From assembly GCF_003600895.1 (NCBI RefSeq), contig NZ_QYRP01000002.1:1488001-1552000 (forward strand): a DNA stretch of 64,000 nt, read 5' to 3'. The notes beneath the pieces are model-generated. The model was not told where the DNA came from and ran no database searches. It saw only the letters and a program-made list of their open reading frames with translations. Numbering within the stretch: position 1 is the stretch's first letter; every line of letters starts with the position of its first letter. Below are positions 1 through 7,606 of the stretch, piece after piece. A program made the translations under genes and the position numbers. Origin of the DNA: Nocardioides cavernaquae. GTDB lineage: Bacteria > Actinomycetota > Actinomycetes > Propionibacteriales > Nocardioidaceae.

Positions 1-514
1 CATCTGCGGAGAAGCCGCCGAAGACGACCGTGTGGGTGGCGCCGACGCGGGCGCAGGCCAGCATCGCGATGACGGCCTCGGGGATCATCGGCAGGTAGAT
101 CGCGACCCGGTCGCCGGGCTCGATGCCGAGCTCCTCGAGCGCGTTGGCCGCGCGGGAGACCTCGTCCTTGAGCTGGGCGTAGGTGATGTCGCGGGTGTCG
201 CCGGGCTCGCCGACGAAGTGCAGCGCGACCTGGTCACCGCGGCCGGCCTCGACGTGGCGGTCGACGCAGTTGTGGGCGATGTTGAGCTTGCCGCCGACGA
301 ACCACTTCGCGAATGGGGCGTTGGACCAGTCCAGCACCTGGGTGAACGGCTCGGCCCAGTCGAGGCGGCCGGCCTGCTCGGCCCAGAACGCCAGGCGGTC
401 GGCGTCGGCTGCGGCGTACGCGTCAGCCTTGACGTTCGCAGCCGCAGCAAGCTCGGCCGGCGGCTCGAAGCTCCGGGTCTCGGTCGACAGGTTGGACAGG
501 GTTTCCTCGGACAT
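1..514 (-). CDS. acs: acetyl-CoA synthetase, N-terminal part (cut by window edge)
   Basis: Converts acetate, ATP and CoA to acetyl-CoA through an acetyl-AMP intermediate in the cytoplasm. Only the first 171 residues are inside the window. They carry the ACAS_N region (KWFVGGKLNIAHNCVDRHV, about residues 70-88) and the beginning of the AMP-binding fold (ITYAQLKDEVSRAANAL; YLPMIPEAVIAMLACARVGA). The ATG at 514 has a GGGAG Shine-Dalgarno six bases upstream; an in-frame ATG at 532 is possible but lacks one. It lies downstream of actP on the same strand, so acetate uptake and activation are neighbours, separated by a hairpin that may partly terminate the actP message. Confidence 0.95.
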   Translation of the reverse strand, partial: MSEETLSNLSTETRSFEPPAELAAAANVKADAYAAADADRLAFWAEQAGRLDWAEPFTQVLDWSNAPFAKWFVGGKLNIAHNCVDRHVEAGRGDQVALHFVGEPGDTRDITYAQLKDEVSRAANALEELGIEPGDRVAIYLPMIPEAVIAMLACARVGATHTVVFGGFSAD

Positions 515-615
515 CGTCGCTCCCGCGGTCATCGTCACTACTTTCCGGCCATTCATCAGCCTAGGGGGTGCTCGTGGTGGGGGTCACACCTGCTCGGGGT
601 GCCCACGATGGAGAG

Positions 616-652
616 CCGGGGGCTGCGACCACGTTGCGATCGCAGCCCCCGG
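616..652 (-). terminator. hairpin after actP
   Basis: A perfect 13-bp inverted repeat (616-628 with 640-652, arm CCGGGGGCTGCGA) with an 11-base loop lies directly downstream of the actP stop codon and upstream of acs. There is no T-run, as is usual in high-GC actinobacteria. It may uncouple acs from actP. Confidence 0.6.
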
Positions 653-658
653 TCCGGG

Positions 659-2290
659 TCAGTGCTGGACTGCGCTCTCGGCGCCGGCGCCGGTCAGAGC
701 GCGGACCTCGAGCTCGGTGTAGCGCTCCAGGGCATCCGGCTCCTTCGACGTCACGCTGCCGAGCCAGCCGAGGAAGAAGCCCAGCGGGATCGAGACGATG
801 CCGGGGTTCTCCAGGGGGAACCAGGAGATGTCGATGCTCGTCGGGAGCAGGGACAGGTTCTTGCCCGTTGCGTCAACGCCCTTGCCGGAGACGACCGGCG
901 AGAAGACCACCAGTCCCACCGCGGAGATCAGGCCGCCGTAGATGCTCCACACCGCGCCGCGGGTGTTGAAGCGCCGCCAGAACATGTTGTAGATGATCGC
1001 CGGCAGGTTGGCGCTCGCCGCGATGGCGAAGGCCAGGGCCACGAGGAACGCGATGTTCAGCTTCTGGGCCGGGATGGCCAGCAGGATCGCGACCATGCCG
1101 ATGCCCGCCGCGGCGTACCTGCTGACGCGCAGCTCCTCCTTCTCCGTCGCCTGACCCTTGCGCCAGACCGAGTTGTAGAGGTCATGCGCGACCGAGACGC
1201 TGGAGGTCAGCGTCAGGCCGGCAACCACCGCGAGGATCGTCGCAAAGGCGACCGCCGCGATGAGGGCCAGCAGGATCGCGCCACCGGTCGAGCCGGCGCC
1301 ACCGCCGACCTCCTCGGCCAGCAGCGGGGAGGCGAGGTTGCCGCCCGAGGCGACGACCTTCTGCATGGCGTCACCCTTCAGCAGGGCCGCGGCGCCGAAG
1401 CCGAGGACCAGCGTGAACAGGTAGAAGGTGCCGATCAGGCCGATCGCCCAGAGCACCGACTTGCGGGCGTCCCGCGCGGTCGGCGTCGTGTAGAAGCGGA
1501 CCAGGATGTGCGGGAGGCCGGCAGTGCCGAGGACGAGCGCGATGCCGAGCGACAGGAAGTCGATCTTGGACAGCGTGCTGCCGCCGTACTTCAGGCCGGG
1601 GTCGAGGAAGGCGCCGCCCTTGCCGCTGTTCTGCGCGGCGGTGCCGAGGAGCTCGGAGAGGTTGAAGCTGAACTGCGCGAGCACGAGCACGACGATCAGC
1701 GCGGAGCCGGTCATCAGCAGCACGGCCTTGACGATCTGGACCCAAGTGGTGCCCTTCATGCCGCCGACGGTGACGTAGAAGATCATCAGCGCGCCGACCC
1801 CGACGATGGTCAGGTTCTTCACCGCGCCCGAGTCGACGCCGAGGAGCAGCGTCACGAGGGCGCCGGCGCCGACCATCTGGGCGAGCAGGTAGAAGATCGA
1901 GACGACGACGGTCGAGGTCGCTGCGGCGGTGCGCACGGGACGCTGCTTCATCCGGTAGGCCAGCTGGTCGGCCATCGTGTAGCGGCCGGAGTTGCGGAGC
2001 ACCTCGGCCACCAGCAGCAGCGCGACGAGCCAGGCGACGAGGAACCCGATCGAGTAGAGGAAGCCGTCGTAGCCGTAGAGCGCGATGGCTCCGGAGATGC
2101 CGAGGAACGACGCGGCCGACATGTAGTCGCCGCCGATCGCAAGGCCGTTCTGGAAACCGGAGAAGTTGCGTCCTCCGGCGTAGTGGTCGGCGGCACCGGA
2201 TGAGGTGCGGCTGGCGCGGATGGTGATGCCGATTGTCAGTGCGACGACGGACAGGAAGAGGCCGGTCGTCAGGAGCTGGTTGCCGTCCAT
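659..2290 (-). CDS. actP: cation/acetate symporter ActP (SSS family)
   Basis: Sodium- or proton-coupled uptake of acetate and related monocarboxylates across the cell membrane. The 543-residue protein has the regular spacing of hydrophobic segments of a 13-helix solute:sodium symporter, with the conserved stretches GGRNFSGFQNGLAIGGDYMS and SAASFLGISG near residues 40-70 and GTAGLPHILVRFYTTP in the middle. It starts one base after the stop of the preceding DUF485 gene, and acs follows, the classic yjcH-actP-acs arrangement. A close paralogue of the same family sits just upstream (2799-4334). Confidence 0.92.
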   Translation of the reverse strand: MDGNQLLTTGLFLSVVALTIGITIRASRTSSGAADHYAGGRNFSGFQNGLAIGGDYMSAASFLGISGAIALYGYDGFLYSIGFLVAWLVALLLVAEVLRNSGRYTMADQLAYRMKQRPVRTAAATSTVVVSIFYLLAQMVGAGALVTLLLGVDSGAVKNLTIVGVGALMIFYVTVGGMKGTTWVQIVKAVLLMTGSALIVVLVLAQFSFNLSELLGTAAQNSGKGGAFLDPGLKYGGSTLSKIDFLSLGIALVLGTAGLPHILVRFYTTPTARDARKSVLWAIGLIGTFYLFTLVLGFGAAALLKGDAMQKVVASGGNLASPLLAEEVGGGAGSTGGAILLALIAAVAFATILAVVAGLTLTSSVSVAHDLYNSVWRKGQATEKEELRVSRYAAAGIGMVAILLAIPAQKLNIAFLVALAFAIAASANLPAIIYNMFWRRFNTRGAVWSIYGGLISAVGLVVFSPVVSGKGVDATGKNLSLLPTSIDISWFPLENPGIVSIPLGFFLGWLGSVTSKEPDALERYTELEVRALTGAGAESAVQH

Positions 2291-2291
2291 G

Positions 2292-2636
2292 TCAGCGACG
2301 TCCTTCCTCGTAGCGCGCGTTCAGCTCGCGGGCGAGCGGGTCGAGCTTGGCGTTGGAGTAGCGGGCGTAGATCCAGGCCAGCCCGAACGTGGTCAGGAAC
2401 TGGAGGAGGCCGAAGACGAGTGCGACGTTGATGTTGCCGACGACCTTGGTCGACATGAAGTCGCCGCCCCAGTTCGAGAGGACGACGTAGAGCAGGTACC
2501 AGGCGAGGAAGGCGATGGTCGCCGGGAAGACGAATCCGCGGTAGCGACGACGGAGCTCGGTGAACTCCGGCGCCTCGTGGAGGCGGTCGTAGACCGGGTC
2601 GTGCCGTTCCGCCTGGTCGTGGAGGGTTGTGCTCAT
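2292..2636 (-). CDS. DUF485 membrane protein (YjcH-like)
   Basis: A 114-residue protein with two predicted membrane helices (about residues 36-54 and 65-90) and the DUF485 pattern: an acidic N-terminus with LHEAPEFTELRRRYRGFVFP, then helices, then YARYSNAKLDPLARELNARY. Members of this family are encoded directly before ActP-type symporters in many bacteria; the biochemical role is unknown, perhaps a small accessory subunit. Only one base separates it from actP, so the two are surely co-translated. A CRP-like site lies 24 bases upstream of its start. Confidence 0.88.
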   Translation of the reverse strand: MSTTLHDQAERHDPVYDRLHEAPEFTELRRRYRGFVFPATIAFLAWYLLYVVLSNWGGDFMSTKVVGNINVALVFGLLQFLTTFGLAWIYARYSNAKLDPLARELNARYEEGRR

Positions 2637-2659
2637 GACGGGCCTTTCGCGAGCAGGAG

Positions 2660-2675
2660 TGTGACTGCCGTCACT
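2660..2675. promoter_or_regulatory. CRP/GlxR-type operator upstream of DUF485-actP
   Basis: TGTGACTGCCGTCACT matches nine of the ten fixed positions of TGTGA-N6-TCACA. It sits 24 bases before the start codon of the DUF485-actP gene pair, where a CRP-family regulator would act on acetate genes. The motif match is seen; binding is inferred. Confidence 0.5.
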
Positions 2676-2798
2676 GTTGCTTCGTCGGCTGCCGGGACGG
2701 GAGAGGTGCGAGCGAACCGTGCGCCCGACGGGGACCGTCGTGCGCCGAGCGGTCGGAAATCGCCGACGAACGGTCAGCCGGCGACCGCTCCCCGGGGG

Positions 2799-4334
2799 TC
2801 AGCCGCGGTCGAGCTCGACAGCTTCGGGTGTGTGCAGCCGGACCATGAACCGCCGCACGTGTGAAGGCACCGTGGCCGACGTCGCCCGGGAGACGGCGAC
2901 CATCGTCAGGCAGGCCGCCGGGACGCTCCAGGCAGCCGGCTGGCCGAGCAGGGCGTCGACCCAGCCGCCGTACGCCGGGTCGGCCAGGGTCCACACGACG
3001 CTGGTCGCCGAGCCGACCCCGCCGACCAGCAGGCCTGCGATGGCGCCGGCCGGAGTCAGCCCGCGCCACCAGATGCCGAGCAGCAGCAGGGGCGCGAAGG
3101 TGGAGGCGGAGACCGCGAAGGCGAGGCCCACCACGCGGGCCACGGGCACGTCGGGAGCGAGCAGGGCAGCGCTCGCCGGGACCACGACGGCAACCACAGC
3201 GCCCAGCCGGAACGCCGTGACCTGGCGCCGGTCCGGGGTGCTGTGCAACCGCTCCGGAAGCCGGCTTGCGAGGCGGCCGGTGACGTCCTGGCTCAGCACT
3301 CCGGCCACCGCGATCGACAGTCCCGACGACGTCGAGAGGAAGGCCGCGAAGGCGCCAGCGGTCACCAGGCCGGTGAGCAGGTCACCGCCGAGCCCGGGCA
3401 GCATCAGCGAGGGCAGCTCGAGGACGAGGGTGTCTCCGGTGCCGCCGTGGGACAGGGCGTCGCCGTAGACGCGTCCCAGCGCGGCGTACACGGGCGGGAG
3501 GACGTAGAAGAGCCCGAGCAGGCCGAGCACGATGAGCGTCGTACGCCGAGCGGCGCGGCCGTCGGGGTTCGTGTAGAACCGCACGACGACGTGGGGCAGG
3601 CCCATCGTGCCGAGGAAGGTGGCGATGATCAGCGACCAGGTCGTGTAGAGGCCGACCGTGCCGCCGTCGGCGATCGGCAGGGACCAGTTGCCGGTCGACT
3701 CGGACGCAGGGCCGGGGCGTCCGTCGCTCCACCACACGGCGACGAGAACCGCGGCGGGGAGCAGCAGGGCGGTGAGCTTGAGCCAGTACTGGAACGCCTG
3801 GACGAACGTGATCGAGCGCATGCCGCCCGAGCCGACGTTGACCAGGACGACGGCTGCGACCACGACGGGTCCCACCCACGACGGGGCGCCGGTGGTCGCG
3901 GCGAGCGTCACGCCCGCACCCTGGAACTGCGGCAGCAGGTAGAGCCACCCGATGCCGACCACCATCACGGAGCAGAGGCCGCGCACGCGGCGCGACCCGG
4001 TGCGGGCCTCGGCGAAGTCCGGCAGCGTGTAGGCCCCGGAGCGGCGCAGGGGCGCGGCGACGAGCACCAGCAGCACGAGGTAGCCGGCGGTCCAGCCGAC
4101 GGGGTACCAGAGCATCTCCGCACCGAACACGAGCACGAGCCCGGCGACGCCGAGGAACGACGCGGCCGAGAGGTACTCGCCGCCGATGGCGCTGGCGTTC
4201 AGTGCCGGCCGGACCGTCCTGGACGCCACGTAGAAGTCGCTGGTGGTGCGCGCGAAGCGCAGCCCCCACGTGCCGATCGCCAGCGTGGCAAGGGTGACCA
4301 GGGCGACCGCGACGATGCCGAACGCCGAGTTCAC
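2799..4334 (-). CDS. second SSS-family symporter, monocarboxylate-type
   Basis: A 511-residue integral membrane transporter related to ActP (SDFYVASRTVRPALNASAIG; EYLSAASFLGVAGLVLVFGA; GTMGLPHVVVRFYTNPDGRA). The substrate cannot be read from sequence; acetate, pyruvate or another short carboxylate is likely from family and context. The GTG at 4334 is chosen because GTGA overlaps the stop of the upstream DUF485-like gene by four bases and gives the normal N-terminus MNSAFGIVAVALVTL; a longer reading to 4454 would add an improbable Arg/Gly/Ala-rich extension. It is the last gene of a kinase-regulator-DUF485-symporter unit. Confidence 0.85.
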   Translation of the reverse strand: MNSAFGIVAVALVTLATLAIGTWGLRFARTTSDFYVASRTVRPALNASAIGGEYLSAASFLGVAGLVLVFGAEMLWYPVGWTAGYLVLLVLVAAPLRRSGAYTLPDFAEARTGSRRVRGLCSVMVVGIGWLYLLPQFQGAGVTLAATTGAPSWVGPVVVAAVVLVNVGSGGMRSITFVQAFQYWLKLTALLLPAAVLVAVWWSDGRPGPASESTGNWSLPIADGGTVGLYTTWSLIIATFLGTMGLPHVVVRFYTNPDGRAARRTTLIVLGLLGLFYVLPPVYAALGRVYGDALSHGGTGDTLVLELPSLMLPGLGGDLLTGLVTAGAFAAFLSTSSGLSIAVAGVLSQDVTGRLASRLPERLHSTPDRRQVTAFRLGAVVAVVVPASAALLAPDVPVARVVGLAFAVSASTFAPLLLLGIWWRGLTPAGAIAGLLVGGVGSATSVVWTLADPAYGGWVDALLGQPAAWSVPAACLTMVAVSRATSATVPSHVRRFMVRLHTPEAVELDRG

Positions 4335-4762
4335 GACTCGTTCGCCCCACTGACCAGCGCCGCGAAGTCCCGCTCGTTGCGCTCTGCCCGACGCACGTAG
4401 ACCACGCCGAGCGTCAGCAGGAACGGGTGCACCAGGACCCCGAGCACCAGCCACGGCAGGGGTACGCCGAGCACCCCGACGTCGGCGAGGCCGGGCCAGA
4501 GGTGGAAGACCAGCGGGAGGCTGCCGAGAGTGCCGAAGAGCACCACGAGCACGAGGATCGCGAGGCGCGCCTGCTCGCGCAGCAACGAGGCCAGGTAGAT
4601 CTCGCCGACCGGTGTCGCTGCGTCGATCTCGCGCGTGCGGGCGATCGGTGGCCGACCGGCGACGCGGCGCGGGCCGGTGACCCGGACGCGCTGGGGTGGC
4701 GCGGGGTGTGCCGGCGGGCCAGTGTGGCCGGGGTGGCCGGGCTCGTCGCCGGTGCTGCTCAC
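4331..4762 (-). CDS. DUF485-like membrane protein, divergent
   Basis: A 143-residue protein with a proline-rich cytoplasmic N-terminus (first 50 residues), a REQARLAIL segment, and two hydrophobic helices (about 68-90 and 101-125) ending in VYVRRAERNERDFAAL. The shape and position directly before an SSS symporter make it a DUF485-type partner, although similarity to the 2292-2636 protein is weak by eye. The GTG at 4762 overlaps the response-regulator stop by four bases, and its own stop overlaps the symporter start in the same way, so the three genes are translationally coupled. Confidence 0.75.
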   Translation of the reverse strand: MSSTGDEPGHPGHTGPPAHPAPPQRVRVTGPRRVAGRPPIARTREIDAATPVGEIYLASLLREQARLAILVLVVLFGTLGSLPLVFHLWPGLADVGVLGVPLPWLVLGVLVHPFLLTLGVVYVRRAERNERDFAALVSGANES

Positions 4763-5481
4763 GGGCGGTTCCGCCGGGTGAGCAGGTCGCGGAGCTGGCG
4801 GGTGTGGCGGCGGCTCACCTGGAGCGGGACGCCGTCGACCAGGACCGTGCAGCGGCCCTCGTCCATGCGGACCTCGGAGACGTGGGCCAGGTTGACCAGC
4901 AGCGAGCGGTGGATCCGCACGAAGCCGGCCGGGCCCCACTGCTCCTCGAGCGCGGCGAGCGGCGTGCGGACCAGGTGGCTGTCGCGCCCGCGGTCGGGGC
5001 CGGTGTGCAGCCGGGCGTAGTCGCCCTGCGCCTCGACGTAGCGGACGTCCGCCCGCCGCACGAACCGGGTGACGCCGCCGCGCTCCACGGGGATCTGGTC
5101 ATCGGTGTCGGGCCCGGGGCGTACGCCGCCCTCGACCAGGCGGCGTACGGCCTCGGCGAGACGCTCTTCGCGGACCGGCTTGAGGACGTAGTCGACCGCG
5201 CGGAGGTCGAAGGCGTTGATGGCGTGCTCCTCGTGGGCGGTCACGAAGACGATCGGCGGGGGCTCCTTGAACCGTGAGAGCACCTGCGCGAGGTCGAGCC
5301 CGGTCAGGCCGGGCATCTGGATGTCGAGGAACACCGCGTCGATGCCGCCCTCGTGGAGGATGCGCAACGCCTCGGTGGCGGAGTCGGTCGTGCGGACGCC
5401 GTCGACCCGGGGGTCGCGCTCGAGCAGCCACGCCAGCTCATCGAGAGCCGGGCGCTCATCGTCGACGACAAGAACCTTCAC
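4759..5481 (-). CDS. LytTR-family response regulator
   Basis: A 240-residue two-component regulator. The receiver domain fills residues 1-120, with acidic pocket D7/D8, phospho-acceptor D53 (VFLDIQMPG) and the switch/lysine pair TAHEE and LKPV. A LytTR DNA-binding domain follows (about 133-236: VRYVEAQGDYARLHT, FVRIHRSLLVNLAHV). The gene lies 28 bases after the histidine kinase, with an AAGGGGTG ribosome site, and overlaps the DUF485-like gene. LytTR regulators usually bind direct repeats upstream of a transporter gene; here the likely target is this operon or the neighbouring symporters. Confidence 0.92.
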   Translation of the reverse strand: MKVLVVDDERPALDELAWLLERDPRVDGVRTTDSATEALRILHEGGIDAVFLDIQMPGLTGLDLAQVLSRFKEPPPIVFVTAHEEHAINAFDLRAVDYVLKPVREERLAEAVRRLVEGGVRPGPDTDDQIPVERGGVTRFVRRADVRYVEAQGDYARLHTGPDRGRDSHLVRTPLAALEEQWGPAGFVRIHRSLLVNLAHVSEVRMDEGRCTVLVDGVPLQVSRRHTRQLRDLLTRRNRP

Positions 5482-5509
5482 CGCGCCACCCCTTTCAATC
5501 CGCGCACTT

Positions 5510-6667
5510 TCATCCGGGCACCTTCATCTGCGCCTGCACGCCGGGAGCGAACTTGGGCACGCGGACGATCACCTTCGTGCCAGCCCCCGGGGCGGTCTCC
5601 ACCACGAGCCCGTAGTCGTCACCGAACGTCGAGCGCAGGCGCGCGTCGACGTTGCCGAGGCCGACGGCATCGAGGTCGGTGTCGCCAGCCAGGGCGCGGC
5701 GGACGCGCTCGGGGTCCTCGCCGGCACCGTTGTCCTCGACCTCGATCACGCATTCCTGGTCGAGGTCGCGGGCCACGATGCTGACCAGGCCGGGGCCACT
5801 GCCGTCCGCACGCGCCTCGAGCCCGTGCTGCACGGCGTTCTCGACGAGGGGCTGCAGGCACAGGAACGGCACGGCCACGGGGAGGACCTCGGGTGCGATC
5901 CGGAGCGTGACCTGCAGGCCGTCGCCGAAGCGGGCCTGTTCGAGCAGGAGGTAGCGCTCCACGGAACGGAGCTCCTCCGCCAGCGTCGTGTAGTCACCGT
6001 GCCGCCGGAACGAGTAACGGGTGAAGTCCGCGAACTCGAGCAGCAGCTCCCGTGCCCGGTCGGGATCGGTGCGGACGAAGCTCGCGATCGCGTTGAGCGA
6101 GTTGTAGACGAAGTGCGGGCTGATCTGGGCGCGCAGTGCCCGCAGCTCGGCCTCGGCCAGCCGGGTGCGCGACGTCGTGAGCTCCGCCAGGTCGAGCTGG
6201 CCGGAGACCCAGCTGCTCACCTCCTCCGTGGCGCGGACGAGAGCCGCGGAGGCGTGGTCGGCGAAGACCTGGAGCGTGCCGACGATGCGGTCGTCGACCA
6301 CCAGCGGGCTCACGATCGCGTGGCGGACCGGGCAGCCCGGGCGCGTGCACGCGAGCTCGGACCGGTCGGCCACCCCGGTCATGCCCTGCTCGACCGCGCT
6401 CGCAGCGAGTGCTCCGGCCTGGTCGTGGTGGTGGTCACCCGCGCCGTCCCAGGCCAGCACGCTGGTGGTGTCGGTGAGGGCGAGCGCGGGGACTCCGAGC
6501 AGGGCGCGCAGGTGCCGCGCGCTGCGTTGGGCGCTCGCTGCCGTCAGCCCCTCCCGCAGCGACGGCGCGGCGAGCCCTGCGGTGTGCAGGGTGTGGAACG
6601 TCGCCCGGTCTGCCTCCCCGCCGAGGCGGGTACGCCGGGTGCGTCGGCCTCGCTGCCACCACGTCAC
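5510..6667 (-). CDS. soluble LytS-like sensor histidine kinase
   Basis: A 385-residue kinase of the His_kinase/HATPase LytS class. There is no transmembrane segment. Residues 30-150 look GAF-like and contain a Cys pair (CTRPGC, C107 and C112) that could bind metal or sense redox. The phospho-acceptor is H185 in QISPHFVYNSLNAI. ATP-binding boxes follow (LQPLVENAVQHGLEA; VEDNGAG; GLGNVDARL). GTG at 6667 follows a TAGGCT box by six bases, suggesting a leaderless message. By analogy with BtsSR/BtsT and LytST/PftAB, it may sense a carboxylate and control the symporters downstream; that role is inference. Confidence 0.9.
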   Translation of the reverse strand: MTWWQRGRRTRRTRLGGEADRATFHTLHTAGLAAPSLREGLTAASAQRSARHLRALLGVPALALTDTTSVLAWDGAGDHHHDQAGALAASAVEQGMTGVADRSELACTRPGCPVRHAIVSPLVVDDRIVGTLQVFADHASAALVRATEEVSSWVSGQLDLAELTTSRTRLAEAELRALRAQISPHFVYNSLNAIASFVRTDPDRARELLLEFADFTRYSFRRHGDYTTLAEELRSVERYLLLEQARFGDGLQVTLRIAPEVLPVAVPFLCLQPLVENAVQHGLEARADGSGPGLVSIVARDLDQECVIEVEDNGAGEDPERVRRALAGDTDLDAVGLGNVDARLRSTFGDDYGLVVETAPGAGTKVIVRVPKFAPGVQAQMKVPG

Positions 6668-6673
6668 GGCGCC

Positions 6674-6679
6674 AGCCTA
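6674..6679 (-). promoter_or_regulatory. -10 box of kinase operon (leaderless)
   Basis: TAGGCT on the minus strand, six bases before the GTG start of the histidine kinase. Transcription would begin at or next to the start codon. Confidence 0.5.
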
Positions 6680-6697
6680 GGGCGCTGTGGCGCCCGT

Positions 6698-6758
6698 CAC
6701 TCGAGTTGAGTGCGCGGACAGGTGGCGAGGACAGCCACCTGCGCACTCGATTCGCGGG
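6698..6758. repeat. palindromic dispersed repeat, copy A
   Basis: The space between the kinase promoter and the methyltransferase stop holds an imperfect palindrome with arms GAGTGCGC..AGGTGGC and GCCACCTGCGCACTC, followed by GATTCGCGGGT. The same arms and the same right flank (GACTCGCGGGT) recur at 37390-37447 inside a coding region. The copy here carries a four-base insertion in the left arm. Confidence 0.65.
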
Positions 6759-6765
6759 TGAGCTG

Positions 6766-7578
6766 TCAGCGGAAGTCGATCAGCAGGTCGCCGTCGTCGT
6801 GCCCATCGGCGGGTCCGTCACCGGGTCCGTCGGCGGGCTGCTCGTCGGTGGAGGCCGGGTCGGTTTCCTCGCCCTCGGCACCTTCCCGGGTCGGGACCGA
6901 CCAGGGGTTCTCGACGACGGAGCTCCTGAAGCAGTGGGCGATCGACGGCAGCTGCATGCCGTCGCGGCCGCGTCCGTAGTCGGCGTACAGGGCGCGGACC
7001 TCGGCGAGCACCCGCTCCTGGGCGTGCGGGTCCAGGCTCGCGACGGCGGGCTCGGCGAGGGTGATGTCGCAGAGGTCGGGCTCGTCGACCGTGGACCAGT
7101 GCCGGAACTGCGCGTCCTCGACGAAGCCGAACTGCACCGACCGGACGAGCGACTCGGGCACCTCGACGGGTGCGGTGCCACGGTTGAGCAGCCGGCTGAA
7201 CTTGCGCACCCACGGGATCTTCACGTCGTGCGTCTCGATGACGAGCGCGAGGTGGCCACCGGGTCGGAGCACGCGGGCGAACTCCGCGAGCGCCACGTCC
7301 TCGTCGTACAGGCTGAAGCGGCGGCAGACGACGACGTCGACCGACGAGTCGAGGTTGGGGAGGCGCTCGGCCGTGGCCGTCGACGTCCGCACCCCGGGGA
7401 GACGCTCGTTCAGCTTCTCGATCGCGTCCGCGGACGGGTCCGTCGCATGTACGTCGTGGCCCAGGGCCACCAGCTGCGCGGTCAGGCCACCGGCGCCGGC
7501 GCCGATCTCCAGCACGGACTTCTGGTCCGGGCCGACCAGCCACTCGACCGCCACTGCGGGATACGTCGTCTCGTCCAT
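6766..7578 (-). CDS. class I SAM-dependent methyltransferase (Methyltransf_11 type)
   Basis: A 270-residue cytoplasmic enzyme with the AdoMet-binding motif I VLEIGAGAGGLTAQL (about residues 23-37), an acidic motif II (HATDPSADAIEKLNERLPGV) and post-motif LRPGGHLALVIE, matching the UbiE-like methyltransferase fold. The substrate is unknown. The acidic C-terminal tail (EGEETDPASTDEQPADGPGD) is low-complexity. The ATG at 7578 is chosen because it starts just before motif I, as in relatives, and has a TAGCCT box seven bases upstream. It is divergent from the Fic-like gene with only 28 bases between start codons. Confidence 0.85.
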   Translation of the reverse strand: MDETTYPAVAVEWLVGPDQKSVLEIGAGAGGLTAQLVALGHDVHATDPSADAIEKLNERLPGVRTSTATAERLPNLDSSVDVVVCRRFSLYDEDVALAEFARVLRPGGHLALVIETHDVKIPWVRKFSRLLNRGTAPVEVPESLVRSVQFGFVEDAQFRHWSTVDEPDLCDITLAEPAVASLDPHAQERVLAEVRALYADYGRGRDGMQLPSIAHCFRSSVVENPWSVPTREGAEGEETDPASTDEQPADGPGDGPADGHDDGDLLIDFR

Positions 7579-7585
7579 CACGGCG

Positions 7586-7591
7586 AGGCTA
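7586..7591 (-). promoter_or_regulatory. -10 box of methyltransferase gene (leaderless)
   Basis: TAGCCT on the minus strand, seven bases before the ATG at 7578. It abuts the opposite-facing TAGTGT box of the Fic-like gene. Confidence 0.5.
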
Positions 7592-7592
7592 C

Positions 7593-7598
7593 TAGTGT
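7593..7598 (+). promoter_or_regulatory. possible -10 box of Fic-like gene
   Basis: TAGTGT eight bases before the GTG at 7607. With the divergent TAGCCT box it fits into a 28-bp intergenic space. Confidence 0.35.
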
Positions 7599-7606
7599 TC
7601 CCCTCC

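Noticed and set aside
515-532. Alternative acs start at 532
   Set aside because: It is in frame, but the start at 514 has a well-placed GGGAG and the extra six residues are not expected.
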